64,000 nt of DNA from Ilex aquifolium. Its lineage: Eukaryota; Streptophyta; Magnoliopsida; Aquifoliales; Aquifoliaceae. Location of the stretch: positions 19,751,089 to 19,815,088 of the forward strand of contig OX637405.1 of the NCBI GenBank assembly GCA_951799425.1, written 5' to 3'. The notes beneath the pieces were generated by a model. It saw nothing but the letters and a program-made list of their open reading frames with translations, was not told where the DNA came from and ran no database searches. A program made the position numbers and the translations under genes. This document shows, piece after piece, positions 33,139 through 45,473 of the stretch (position 1 is its first letter; each line of letters opens with the position of its first letter).

Positions 33139-35076
33139 TGACTTGATCCGAAATGTGTACACCCAAGTGCAGGCGGTCAAGCTGTAGTAATAATCCGGTT
33201 TGAGTCCGGAGTCGAATCCAGAGGGAACTGTTGTTGGTATTTTTGAGATAAGCAATGGTGGAGACCTATTGTTTGTAACCTTTGAGATTTGCTGTGAGGT
33301 GTGAGATTTCCTGGACAGAATGTAAGATTCTTTCCAAGAGAATTTTCTTAACAAAACAGGAGATAAATGCTAATGAAAAAGGGTCACTCTTTAGTTCGAG
33401 GATCTGGACATGTGGTTAATTATCCGGTTTATTATACTTGTGCTTGATAACTCAATTAACTCTCGTGTCAACAACAAGTTAATCGGAAGATAAAGATGGA
33501 CTGTGAGAATTAAGAACATGATTCCGATGTCTTTCTAGACGTTTACAAGAATTATCTGTGCCGAGACTTAACCTGTCTACAAACAAGCAAGTGTTTCTAC
33601 AAGACATCCAATCATGATATTAACATTCCATTCTTTAGATGAAGCACAACAAGGGGGAGGATTGAAGGGTAGTCCTGAAGATCTAGCCGGGGTGCTTGCC
33701 TTGAACCGATGAGTCTTTCTATGCAAGAGTCATCCATGTCATAAAAAGAACCCACGATTACACAAAGTACCTTAGCTTTGCTAGATGCAATCAATCATCC
33801 AATAAACAAAGAGAAATAAACGTTAAGTATTAGAACAGAGCATAAATATAATTCCCGGATAACTTATACATGCCCTTCTCCTCTCACTAAAGAGTGAATG
33901 AGAAACTACTCACTCTTCATGGCTTTGGTAAAACTAGAAAAGTGAGTGATGCTCATCCCTCCAAGTAGAAGATTTAAAAGATAAAATAATAATGAACAAG
34001 GAGCCAATCTTTAACAAAGATTGAGTGAATCACGTTCCACCCTTCACGGCTTTGGTAAAGCTCTAGAAAATTGGAAGAGTTTCACTCCTCTAAGAAAGAA
34101 AGAAGCTCAAGCAATGGAAGTGAAATACATGAACAATAAAAGTAGAAGAAGGCTAGTCACATTTGGAGGGTGGCTTCCTCAACCAAGAAATGGAGGGTTG
34201 CTTCCTCAACCAAAAGATGAACTAACTCCCTTCTATGCATGTAAATGAAAGCATAAACATAAAACTACTCTTATAACAAACAAGGAGATGTTGGACTAAA
34301 GCCAAACTAATCTCTAAAATAAAGACTTCATATAAGGAAAACATAAGCTTAAATCTACAATGTGAGTGGGGGTCTAAGCCTCCATCAACCCTTCTACTTG
34401 GCTCTCCTAGCTCTCCAACAAGGGGAGTATTTAGAAGCAAGAGGAGGAGACAAGAGGAGGTAAAGGAATAGTGTATGCCGCCCAAGTCCAAGTGAAAAAC
34501 CAACCACTCTGCTGCCAGTCTGTGGAGAACGTTCGAACGTTAGTTGACGTTCGAACGTTATTTCTGTTTTTGCACTAAGGTCGTTCGAATGTTGATTGCC
34601 GTTCGAACGTTTCTTCTGTTGTTGCACTAAGGGCGTTTGAACGCCAGATGTGTTCTGACCCTTTCACTCGAGTGATCTGTTGGTCTTCTGTGTAGTTCAG
34701 TTCCAACTCTATGCAGTAGTCTGGTCTTAAATCAACTCAAGTGCACGTTCGAACGTGAGTTGGCGTTCGAACGTGACACTCAAGTGCCTCAGAGCTTCAG
34801 TCTTCTTTCCTAACTGCAACACGCCTTCTCTTAGCAGTTGAGTCTGCTATAGTGCAATGTGGACGTTCGAACGTGAGTTGGCGTTCGAACGTTCTGGCTG
34901 TACTCCAAGCTTTTCCAATTTTGGGCTCTAATGTGCTGGTGTTGCATCCAAGTGTGGTACTTGTTGTTCTTGAGTCCTTTTTCAGTTTAGGGTCTGAAAT
35001 AACATCACTTAAACTCCATCATAGTACAATTAGTCTTAAAATGACGTAGTAACTTGCTAACTTTAAGTGCTAATCA
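33139..35076 (-). repeat. Athila 3' LTR
   Basis: 1938 bp; on the minus strand it starts TGATTAGCACTTAAAG and ends GGATCAAGTCA. It differs from the 5' LTR by scattered substitutions and by 18-bp and 26-bp differences in the palindrome array (34528-34890). Confidence 0.92.
34528..34890. repeat. TTCGAA palindrome array in Athila 3' LTR
   Basis: Doublets of CGTTCGAACG words with centres 18 bp apart: AACGTTCGAACGTT (34528-34541) with the word centred at 34552; CACGTTCGAACGTG (34744-34757) with the word at 34768; and words at 34868 and 34886. Degenerate words lie at about 34580-34645. The outer bases differ between words but still pair. Confidence 0.9.
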
Positions 35077-37015
35077 CACTCCCCAACCTAAATATTGCTA
35101 GTCCCTAGTAATATAAAAACAACTCTACTCCTAATGCCATTTTCGTAGGTCATCCGGTTACATTTAGCTTATGCAACAAGCCGTTGAACCACTAGGTTTA
35201 CCCTAGCGGACGAGTGTTGTCTCGTGAATGTTTCCAGGGAAGCTACCCACAAACTTCAGTCGAACAGATGTGTATGTGAGATTGCTAAGTAAATTAGCAT
35301 CATGCTCGTTGAGGCACTCAACTCTCAATTTTGACTTATATCCCGCATGTCCCTCTTTCATAGGTATTTATTCTATACAAAAATTAGCATCTGTTACATT
35401 GGTATTTGTAATTCCCAATGTTTTAGGAATGATCATTCACGCCACAGGAATTGTTACATAACAAACACTCCCTTTTTCCACCTTCCATGGATAGCTTCGA
35501 TTCCACAAACCTCTCGTAGAATGCTCTCAGCAAAAGTTCGCTCCGATTATAGTGACTTGTTGCTCACAGATCATGTGATCAGAGGGTGGCCAATCGAAAA
35601 ATCACATGCACAATTAGGAAATGAGTGAAATTTTAAGGAAGCAACTACTTATGTTTGGCATAATCTCATGAAAGAATATTGACGCAATTTAAAGAAATGC
35701 TATTTACCATATCCCAATTTTGATTAACAACACATGCATGTAACAGACTTGAGATCAATTAGGGCTTTTCATAGGTTGTAGCGTGGCCAGAGGTCAGTGG
35801 CTAACGAAACGACGTCAGAGATTTTCAAAAGCTATCTTTTGTTTATGTAGCACACCTTTTTCTAACTTTTTGATATTTTTCCTAGAGATGACATTTCTTT
35901 CTTTCATTTTTTTTTTCTCAATTTTTTTTTTCACTTTCTTGGCAATTTCTTGCCTTTTTGCTTCTTTTCTGTTTCAATTGTTCTCATTGATTTTTCTTAT
36001 CATCGAAAAGAAGCTTCCACAGTCTTCCCCATTTCCTTGTATTTCTGTGTCATATTGATTTACAAGAGGGTGTAAGAAAATTAGATAGCAATGGTGTGTC
36101 CAGTATGTTTTCTTGTGGCTTGGTAATTATTTGGGTTTATCGAAGAAGAAATCATACATTGAGGGTTCAAATATGGCTAACTAGGGAAATAATTTTGTAA
36201 AAGAAATGGCTAAGGCTCAATATCAATTCAAAGATGGCCTAAAATCATTTCTCAAGTATGTGCACATGGATGTGTAGTATGTGAAGTTTTTCTGTGGATA
36301 TGTCAATAGATTGCTTTTAATTGTGTCAATCAAAGCAAGATTAATGAGACTATTCAAAAATTGAGAGGGAAAGACTTTACTTGAGTAAACATCGATTGTC
36401 TCTCGAAAGCATCGTAAGGCTCGAGGCTCACCATGGTATTCTTTGTTATCTCCACTAGTTATGTCGGGTATTCCAGGGGATGTCAGTTATATACCGATTC
36501 CATTTTCGAGTCAGATCATCCTGTACTTTGAAAATAACAGATATCGATGCACATTTGATAATTTAAGCATAGAAATAATACCAATTGTCCAAGAGATGTG
36601 GTTTTAAGTTTTGGTTGATAAGTTGAGGTGTCAAACCGATCATGTGCGTATTTACTCTAGCAAACATTCTTAACATCCACATTCGTTTCATCATATTTTA
36701 ATTTTAAGCTAAATCTACATATGCATTAAAACAAATTGATAAATGGAACCATTCATTTCTCAAAATATCATCTTTTAATTTCATCGGTTCGATTCATTCA
36801 CAATCACACAAAAACTTACAACTAAAGAAGAAATTCATAAAAAGAAGCACTTTAAACAAACATAAAAACAAGAACAAGAACAGGGATAGGGATCTCTCTC
36901 TCTCTCTCTCACTCTCCTCCAGGTCTGCCACCTCCACCTCTCAGAAGTCTAAGGATCTCCTCCTGCTGTCGGAGAATCCTGTCTTGGTTGGCCTCGATGC
37001 CAATCATAATGTCTC
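35077..37015 (-). other. Athila internal spacer between extra ORF and 3' LTR
   Basis: No coding sequence recognised. It carries the polypurine tract next to the LTR (minus strand ATTTAGGTTGGGGAGTG, 35077-35093), a CT microsatellite at about 36893-36912 and T-rich stretches at about 35900-35940. Confidence 0.6.
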
Positions 37016-37998
37016 TCAGTGATCTCCGACTACTAGTGCTGGGATCTGCCTCCTGTGGCTGATCTTTCTCTCTTCCATCTCATCAAGCTCCTCTTGTACC
37101 TCATCCACTCCGTGGGCAGGGGGCTCTTCTTGTCTTGCTGCTGGGCCTCCACTATGACCTTGGCTCTTCCTAAAGGATGCCTTGTTCAGTGGCCCCATCG
37201 GCTTTTGGATTTCCATCTCGGGCCTCACTCTCACCCCGTGGTTTTTGCATATCTCAGTCACTAGGGTGCCGAAGGGAAGTGAATTCCGCTTCACATCACA
37301 CCCTTTCTTCATCTCAGTTAATACCAGGGATGGGAGGTCAATGCTTTGCCCTTTTCCAATGGCATACAAAAGTCGGGCCATGTCGGGCAGAATTTCATTT
37401 TTCTTCCAATTGGGGCAAAGTTTGACGCCGCAATCAAGTTTAGCATTTTGTATTTGTCAGTTAGCTCCCCTTGCCTAAAGAATTTCCTTCCAGTCCACGA
37501 AAAATTGGGTACTCCAGTCAGTTCCTTCCCCACTTCATTCATTGCCACGTTCTTCCTTGGGGGATAGGCGGGACTTGGTACCCGAGGTACCTCTTGCCTT
37601 ACTCCCCAAATATAATCTTTATCAACGTCCACATGGACTCCCCTTACATATGTTCGAATCTCCCTGTCGATGATCTCGGCGTTGGAGTAAAACTCCCGCA
37701 CCAAGTCGACCACGACCTCCCCACCGTTCCTCAAATAAAACAACCACCCCCTCCTCTCCATTTCCGCAAAGATCCCCAACTCCGCAAAATCAGCTAAAAT
37801 CACATTTCTTTCACAAACAATGGCTTTGTTTTGGTAGAAATTTTCATACCTGTCAGCTTTTAGAGTTGTGGGAAATCGAGTTTTGTCGTATCTTCGCGTG
37901 AGTGGTGGCATTCCTTCTCGTACTTCTACCACTTCCTCGACGAAGTTGGGCTCCTGGGTGTTTGGGTTGCGCTTGGCAGGAAGCTTGACTCTTGGCAT
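37016..37998 (-). pseudogene. Athila extra ORF ('putative plant transposon protein' family), one frameshift
   Basis: The frame opens with an ATG at 37998 and a basic N-terminus (Met-Pro-Arg-Val-Lys). It has the block VREFYSNAEIIDREIRTYVRG (about residues 101-120), typical of plant ORFs annotated 'putative plant transposon protein'. It runs 226 residues. Near 37370 the similarity passes to the frame of 37016-37381, indicating a one-base indel. The second frame carries SLPFGTLVTEICKNHG and GPLNKASF, which match the relic at 3390-3500. It lies downstream of integrase on the same strand, where Athila elements carry an extra or envelope-like ORF. Its function is unknown. Confidence 0.75.
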
Positions 37999-38229
37999 GG
38001 TGGTTTCGGTTTTTGAGTTTGTAGGGATTGAAAGCTTGAATTCCTTTGTGAAAATGGATGTTTTTGATATGGGAATGTTCTTGGGATGTTTGATTTTTGG
38101 TGAAAATGGAGAATGGTAAGCGTTTTGGGTGCTGGGTAATGAAGAGTCTCCAAGGGTTTTTCGGGTTTTTGGGGGTTTTGAGTGATTTTGAAATGAAGAA
38201 GACGAACCAGGCTTTTATGGCCTGAGGTG

Positions 38230-38535
38230 TGACGTTCAAACATTGGTGACGTTCAAACGTGTGTAGAAGGATTTTAAACAGACCGTTCGAACGTGGTTTG
38301 GCGTTCGAACGTGGTGAGCTCTCAGTACTTTTAAGTTCTATCAGAGGCCAAAGTGCTGTAGGTTCTCTTCGTTCGAACGTTCTATTGGCGTTCGAACGTT
38401 AATCTCGTTCGAACGTTCTATTGGCGTTCGAACGGATTGAGCTCCCAGTACTTTTAAGTTCCATCAGAAGCTTTATCAGAGGCTGAGTACTGTAAGCAGA
38501 TGACATTCGAACGTCACCTGGCGTTCGAACGTTGA
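38230..38535. repeat. Internal TTCGAA palindrome array of the Athila element
   Basis: At least eight CGTTYRAACG-type words. Doublets are centred at 38288/38306 (18 bp apart) and 38374/38393 (19 bp), with further words at about 38238-38262, 38405-38437 and 38506-38532. The word is the same as in the LTRs, although this region is internal and lies about 230 bp upstream of the extra ORF. Confidence 0.9.
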
Positions 38536-38539
38536 ACCA

Positions 38540-39836
38540 AAAATTAAAATTTTTCTCCACTACACTATACAATCAAAGAGGACCAAACACAAAATTTTAA
38601 ATCAAAAACCTATGGCGTCTCAGGATAAGCCCCTACCCACGCTTCAGGTTGGTATTTTGGGACATTCCTTACTCGGCCCATATTTCCATTCTAGTTAAAA
38701 GAGTTTATACAAAAATATTTTTACACTTTTTACAAAAAATTCGGACCATTGGCTTTCATTCCACCAACAAAGTACACATTCCTACAGAAAATTACCTAAT
38801 ATGAGTCTCCCTCTGTGTCTGTGTAGAACGGACAACTAGTGACTCTCCCAACTTCCTCTCTCACAAATCGGTTAAGCAAAGTACCGGAATAGCATGGCGT
38901 ATCAGGGTAATCCTTACTCAGCCCATTCACTATCCAGTCTAATCGATCGAGTGCGCGACCGGAGATTGGTTCAGAACACTGGTTGTATATTTTCTAGTGA
39001 AAGACTCTACCACACTGTTTACAAGCACTAAGTCTTTTGGTACGACGGCGTTTGGCAAAGCTACTTCTGCCACATATGGGTTTTGCTTGTTTTTCTTGGA
39101 TTTCAGCCTTCCTTACTAGTCATGCTTTTCTCATGATTACAATATCCACATCAGATGGAAAAGTGCGTAGAACTCCTAGACTAAACCAAAAAAGGTTAAC
39201 ATCCATGATTTCTAGCTTTAAGACTCACTATCTGGTTCTTTAACGTCTGCCAGTCACAAAGACGATTGAAGCTGACTCACAAACATAATCATCAATTTGT
39301 ACAAGACAAGGTATATAAAATGATTAGAACAACAACAACAACAAATTTTTAAAATTTACGGGCAAATATGAACTGTACTCTTACACCCCCCAACCTAAAT
39401 TGAACATTGTCCCCAATGTTTCGAATTTACCAGTTCACGGATCTTGGAGAAGAGGTTGAATGGTAGAGATATGTTCATCTGCTGAGACCTACACAATAAA
39501 AATACATAAATTACTCGTTTGTGCGCAGATCTGGGTTTCGGGTAGGCTGAAAATCCTTGTGTGTGAGTGCAAACAAGAGAAGGATACCCATGAGCAAATA
39601 TAAGATTAAAATGCAAAACATGAAGCAAAAGATTGTGTTTGTGGAGTGTGTGGTCATGGGTCGTTTCTCGGATAACAGAGAAAAAACGAAGAAGAAAACG
39701 AAGAAGAAGAACAGAACAGAAGAAGAAGAAAAAGAAGAAGAAGAAAATGGGGGGGGGGGTCCAACAGCGGCGGCTAGGAGAAAAAGTGGGTGCCTTATAA
39801 AGGCAGCCCAGTGGGTCGGGTTGGGTTAGATTTTTC
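38540..39836 (-). other. Athila spacer between pol and the internal palindrome array
   Basis: No gene recognised. It has a second polypurine-tract-like sequence at 39383-39400 and a GAA-rich microsatellite followed by a G-run at about 39674-39760. Short ORFs across the GAA repeat are low-complexity and not supported. Confidence 0.6.
39383..39400 (-). other. Second polypurine-tract-like site inside Athila
   Basis: On the minus strand it reads ATTTAGGTTGGGGGGTGT. It matches 17 of 18 bases of the sequence at the 3' LTR border (35076-35093, ATTTAGGTTGGGGAGTGT). Confidence 0.7.
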
Positions 39837-41918
39837 CTATCCCGATCCACTTAAGTGTCGGCAGGCACGATTCTCGGAGGAGTATTCTGGTTCCATTAAA
39901 AGAATGGTTTCCACATTTTTAACAAAATCCTCCAAAAATGGTTTCAACCGCTGACCATTAACAGTAAAGATATTACCGTTTGATGGATTTTCAACTTCAA
40001 CTACTCCATGTCCAAACACCTTTTTGACAATGTAAGGTCCAGTCCATCTTGACTTCAATTTACCAAGAAAGAGGCAGAGTCTTGAATTAAATAACAAGAC
40101 TTTTTGAGAAAGCTCAAAAGACTTCCGTACAATGTTTTTGTCATGAAAAATTTTCATCCTGGTTTTAGCAATCTTAGCATTTTCATATGCTTCATTTCTC
40201 AATTCCTCCAATTCATTTATCTGAAGTTTCCTTGCTAGTCCAGCCTTGTCCAAGTTAAAATTCATTGCTTTAATGGCCCAGTATGCCCTATGTTCCAATT
40301 CCACAGGCAAGTGACATGGCTTTCCATAGACTAATCGATAAGGATACATGCCTAAAATTGTTTTAAAAGCAGTACGGTACGCCCAGAGTGCATCAGTTAG
40401 TCTTAACAACCAATCTTTGCGGTCTGGGTTCACCGTTTTTTTCAAAATTAATTTGATCTCCCGATTAGCTAGCTCAGCTTGTCCACTGGTCTGTGGATGA
40501 TAAGGAGTTGCAATTTTGTGAAAAATCAAATATTTTTTCATCAAATTCCAAAAGAGATGATTGCAAAAATGAGCACCCCCATCACTTATGATTGATTTCG
40601 GAATTCCAAACTGGGACAAAATATTTTCTTTCAAAAACTTGATCACTGTTTGGTGATCATTGTTTCGGCATGGAATTGCTTCAACCCATTTGGATACATA
40701 GTCTACAGCCACTAAAATGTACAGATAGCCAAAGGAAGGAGGAAACGGTCCCATAAAATCGATGCCCCAACAGCCAAAAATTTCAATTACCAAAATGGGG
40801 TTTAAGGGCATCATATTTCTTTTAGAAATGCTTCCCAACCTTTGGCATCTATCACAAGTTAAACAAAAGGCATGAACATCTTTGAAAAGTGTGGGCCAGT
40901 AAAATCCACACTGCAATATTTTTGCAGCGGTTTTTCTTGATGAAAAATGGCTACCGCATGCTTCAGAATGACAAAATTTTATTACCTGGCTGCTTTCATG
41001 AGCGGGGATGCAACGTCTTCTGATTTGATCCTTACAGTACTTAAATACGTAGGGATCCTCCCAAAAGAAGTTACGAACCTCCCTCAGAAATTTCTCTTTG
41101 TCCATCATGGTAAAGGATGGAGGGAAGATACCAGTAGCAAGATAGTTAGCAATATCTGCGTACCATGGTGTCTCATCAATAATGAACAGTTGTTCATCGG
41201 GGAATTTTTCATTGATTGGCAGTCCATCCTCACAAAATTCATATGTTAATCTGGACAGATGGTCTGCCACCACATTCTCAACACCTTTCTTGTCCTTGAT
41301 GACAAGATCAAACTCTTGGAGCAAGAGTATCCATCTCAAGAGTCTTGGCTTGGCGTCCTTCTTTGTGAGCAAGAATTTTAAGGCTGCATGGTCAATGAAT
41401 ACAGTAACATAAGAACCAACAAGATAAGAACGGAATTTTTCCAGTGCAAAAACTACAGCAAACAATTCTTTTTTAGTTGTTGAATAATTCATTTAGGCAT
41501 CATTCAAAGTTTTGTTTGCATAGTAAATCACATGGGGTCTCTTATCTTTTCTTTGTCCCAATACAGCACCTACATCATAGTCACTTGCGTCACACATTAG
41601 TTCAAAAGGTAGATTCTAGTCAGGGAGTTGCATTATTGGGGCAGAAATTAACATGTCTTTTAGTTTGTCAAAGGCTTTTTGGCATGCTTCATTCTAATCA
41701 AAGATTACATCCTGACTTAGAAGGTAACACATGGGTTTTGCTATGGTGTTGAAATCTTTTATGAATCTCCTGTAGAAACCTGCATGCCCTAAGAATGATC
41801 GGACATCCTTTACAGTCTTAGGGGCAGGGAAATTTCCAATCAGATCTATTTTTGCCTTGTCAACTTTCATGCCTTCAGACGACACAATGTGACCAAGGAC
41901 ATTGCCTTGTGTTACCAT
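39837..41918 (-). pseudogene. Athila RNase H and integrase
   Basis: It continues RT in the same frame. The RT thumb segment includes GHIVSSEGMKVD and FLGHAGFYRRFI. RNase H has CDASDYDVGAVLG (about 41590) and [10 protein letters not shown]. Integrase has an HHCC zinc region ([10 protein letters not shown] ... CLTCDRC, about 40830-40990) and a DDE core: [23 protein letters not shown] and the Glu of [10 protein letters not shown]. The C-terminal part has [13 protein letters not shown]. In-frame stops lie at 41694-41696, 41616-41618 and 41493-41495; from 41492 to 39837 the frame is open for 551 residues. The protein would join element cDNA into chromatin. Confidence 0.9.
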
Positions 41919-41933
41919 AAAATGGCATTTTTC

Positions 41934-43280
41934 TCAATTGAGCACTAGATTGGCTTCCTTACATCTGGTTAGCACTTTCTCCAGATTGGTCAGACACAAA
42001 TCAAAGGAATCACCATATACAGAGAAATCATCCATGAATACTTCCAAATTTTTTTCAACCATATCGCTGAACAAGCTTAGCATACATCTTTGGAATGTTG
42101 CAGGAGCGTTACAAAGTCCAAATGACATCCTTTTGAATGCAAAGGTGCCAAATGGGCATGTGAAGGTTGTTTTCTCCTGATCATCTAGTGCTATCTCAAT
42201 TTGGTTATACCCTGAATACCCATCTAGGAAACAGTAAAATGCATGGCCTGCAATTCTCTCTAGAACTTGGTCAAGAAATGGAAGAGGAAAATGATATTTT
42301 CTAGTTACCAAATTGAGTTTTCGATAATCAATGCACATTCGCCATCCTGTGACGACTCGAGTTGGTACTAGTTCATTTGCATCATTTTGACCACTGTGAC
42401 CCCAGATTTTTTTTGGCACAACTTGGGTTGGACTAATCCACTTGCTATCAGAGATGGGGAAGATTATCCCCGCATCTAAAAGCTTGAGTACCTCAGTTCT
42501 CACTACTTCCTTCATGTGAGGGTTTAGTCGTCGCTGCATTTGACGAGAGGTTTTTGAATCCTCTTCAAGGTATATAACATGATTGTAAATTAACGGGCTT
42601 ATACCTTTCAAGTCAGCGATGGTCCATCCAATGGTGCTTTTATGGTTTTGAAAAACTCCAATCAATTTAGACTCTTGCAAGTCTGTGAGCTTAGATGAAA
42701 TTACCACTGGGTATGATTCGTCCTTTCCTAAGAATGCATATTTGAGGTCAGATGGGAGAGGTTTCAATTTAGGCTTTGGTGGCCTACCACTTGATGAGAT
42801 TGGCTTTGTGCCACTTGGTGAAATCTCTTCGAATTTGGGGGCCCATGTCTCAACAGCATGAGCAGGGCAACTTGGTGGATTTGGGTCATCGTCTGTTATT
42901 TCAGATGAGATGAGCTCTAACAGAGAAGATTCAGTAGGGTCCTCACAGAATGTGTCATTCAGATGTTCCTGTATCAAAGATTCAATGGAGTCTATTTCCC
43001 TTTCTTCATTTTCTTCTTCTGGATGCTTAGCAATATTGAAAATATTCAATTCGAGAGTCATATTCCCAAAGGTTAATTTCATGACTCCATTCCTGCAATT
43101 GATTAGTGCATTGGAAGTTGCTAGAAATGGTCGACCACGAATAACGGGAATTTGGTTCTCATTATGCATTGCTGGCTGAGTATCCAAAACAATGAAGTCA
43201 AGAGGGAAAACAAAATTGTCCACTTGGACAAGCACATCTTCAACAATGCCTCTAGGAGTTTTGACAGATCTGTCAGCCAA
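41934..43280 (-). pseudogene. Athila reverse transcriptase
   Basis: A 448-residue open segment in frame with gag, protease and integrase. It includes the protease tail, a linker and RT with CIDYRKLN (about 42325) and the catalytic FMDDFSVYG (about 42030). It copies the element RNA into cDNA, primed by tRNA. It is bounded by in-frame stops at 43281-43283 (TAG) and 41934-41936 (TGA). Confidence 0.9.
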
Positions 43281-43853
43281 CTAGAGTGTGACACAAGTGG
43301 GTTTGAGTTCACCCAGACCCAACTGCTGATAGACAGAGTAGGGTAGCAAATTAACACTGGCTCCAAGGTCTAACAGTGCTTGTTCAATCCTGAAGTTTCC
43401 AATGATACACGACACAGTCGGACACCCTGAGTCTTTGTATTTTGGAAGGGTTTTATGTTGAAGAAGTGCACTGGCTTGTTCTGTTAGAAAAGCTATTTTT
43501 TGGACATTCTGGCTTCTCTTGACTGTGCACAAGTCTTTTAGAAACTTGGCATAAGACGGGACTTGTTTGATTGCGTCCAAAAGTGGGATGTTGATATTTA
43601 CTTGCTTAAAAAGCTCGTAAATTTCAGCCTGATTTTTCAACTTCTGTTTGGTTTTGAGTCTATGAGGAAAAGGAGCGGGAACGGAACAAGAAGGTTCTTT
43701 TTCCTCAAAAGGTTCTGGCTCTTGTTCAATCATAGGCTCAGGTTCTTCTTCAAGTTCAGTCTCAATTGGTTTAGGTTCAGATGATGGGTTGACTGGGATT
43801 GACTCAAGCTTTGACTTTGGAATGAGTATGTCTCTGATGGTCTTATCAATCAC
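43281..43853 (-). pseudogene. Athila protease region
   Basis: A 190-residue open segment with an acidic Glu/Pro-rich linker and an aspartic-protease motif of the Athila form, DLGASVNLLP (about 43350). It is in frame with gag upstream, from which a TAA at 43881-43883 separates it, and with RT downstream, from which a TAG at 43281-43283 separates it. Confidence 0.85.
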
Positions 43854-43880
43854 CTTGCCACTTCTTAGTGTAGTGACAAC

Positions 43881-45355
43881 TTAGGCTTGGTCTTGTGTGT
43901 TTCCTGTTGTTGAAGGGTTCCCTACATGGAATTGGTCTTGTGGTTGCTTTGGTTGGGCAGGAAACTTGCCCTTCTCGTATGTAACCATGGATTGGGTCAA
44001 TTTTTGGATGTGGCTTTTAAGATCCTCGAAAGATTGAGTGGTGTGTGTTTTGAAATCAGTGAAAGCCTGTGTGGAATTATTGTTATAGTTCATTTGGCTT
44101 TGTATGAACTGATTCAGGGTGTCCTCAAGACTCCTCTTTTGTGGTGGTTGGTATGGTTGATATGCGGGAGGTCCTTGAAGTGGTGGGTATGAGCCTTGTT
44201 GTTGGTTCATGGGTATTGGTTGTGTGTTCTTCCAACTGAAGTTAGGGTGGTTTCGCCACCCTGGATTGTATGTTTCAGAATATGGGTTGGAGTAAGGTTT
44301 GTTGAAGTTGGAAACTGCATGTGTCTGTTCCAACAAGACCTCTTTGAACGCTGGGATGGTGGGACACTCCCCAGTTGGGTGTCCTGTTAGCGCACAGATT
44401 CCACACACTTGTTCTGTGGAAGAGCTAACATCAACTTGATGGACTTTCTTCATCTCTAAAGCTTCAAGCTTTCGAGACAACGTAGACATTTTTGCTCTCA
44501 AGTCATCATCATCTCTCAAGACATATTTACCTCCTTGGGAAGTAGGTGGTCTAGCTTCTACAGTGGTAGGGGAGGCTGAGTCCCACATCTGAGAACTGTC
44601 AGATATGGTGTCAAAGAAATTGAATGCCTCCTCCGGACTTTTTCCCATAAATTCTCCTTGGGCCAGCATTTCGACAAACTGACGTAGTCTAGAAGGTAAG
44701 GAGTCATAGAAAAATCCTACCAAAGTCCAATTCTCAAAAGCGTGACGTGGACAGGATTGGAGCAGATCTTTGAATCTCTCCCAACTTTGATAAAAAGTTT
44801 CTTCGTCTTTAACCGCAAAATTCATGATTTGCCTTTTTAATACATTCGTGCGGTGCAAAGGAAAAAACTTTCTAAAAAATTCATTTTGCAATGCCTGCCA
44901 GTTAGGTATTGAAAAAACTTTCAAAGAATTTAGCCATTGTTTGGTTCTATCTCTTAAAGAGAAAGAAAACAGTTTCATTTTGGCTAGTTCAGAATTGTCT
45001 TGAAAAGTTCCACACACTTCCTCAAAATCTTTTATATACAGATATGGATTCTCTGCATCTAATCCATGAAATACGGGTAATAACTGCACTGTCCCCGGCT
45101 TTACAGTAAAGGGGGGAGCATTTTCAGGAAATATAAAACAAGAGGGGACACTGTTTCTTGTCGGATTTAAGTAATCCCGTAAAGTTTGATTGTTAGGCAC
45201 TTCTCTCTCATAGGGACTTCTCCATTTCTTTCATTATTTGCCATATTACTCTCACAAGAGTCTGCTACTGATCTAGGTGAATTTGGTTCAGACTGGTTCA
45301 CAGACTCATAAGATTCTGCCGGCAAATTTTGATAGTGAGGAGTGTCCTCAGTCAT
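43881..45355 (-). pseudogene. Athila gag
   Basis: The main 439-residue frame (45200-43881) has capsid sequence (FHGLDAENPYLYIKDFEEVC, WERFKDLLQSCP) and a CCHC knuckle CGICALTGHPTGEC (about 44360-44401), then a Gln/Pro-rich tail. An upstream ATG at 45355 in another frame gives a 45-residue acidic N-terminus that appears to belong to the same protein. A frameshift near 45205-45225 separates them. Gag packages the element RNA. It is read in the same frame as pol. Confidence 0.88.
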
Positions 45356-45449
45356 AAAGAAAATAAAACAAAGTTATTTACAGTAAACTAAAGAATTTAT
45401 ACAAAGATGAAGGTCTTTTTACCTGTTACCTTAAAACACCTTTCAAAGT

Positions 45450-45467
45450 TCCCCGACAACGGCGCCA
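45450..45467 (-). other. Athila primer-binding site, tRNA-Asp type
   Basis: The minus strand TGGCGCCGTTGTCGGGGA starts 6 bp after the 5' LTR end. It differs by one base from the tRNA-Asp primer site usual for Athila elements (TGGCGCCGTTGCCGGGGA). Confidence 0.9.
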
Positions 45468-45473
45468 AAAACT

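Noticed and set aside
34528-34890. TTCGAA words as heat-shock elements
   Set aside because: Heat-shock elements need inverted GAA units two bases apart (TTCnnGAA); here TTC and GAA abut, so the match is not good.
39557-39829. Lys/Glu-rich ORF
   Set aside because: A product of the GAA microsatellite inside the Athila spacer.
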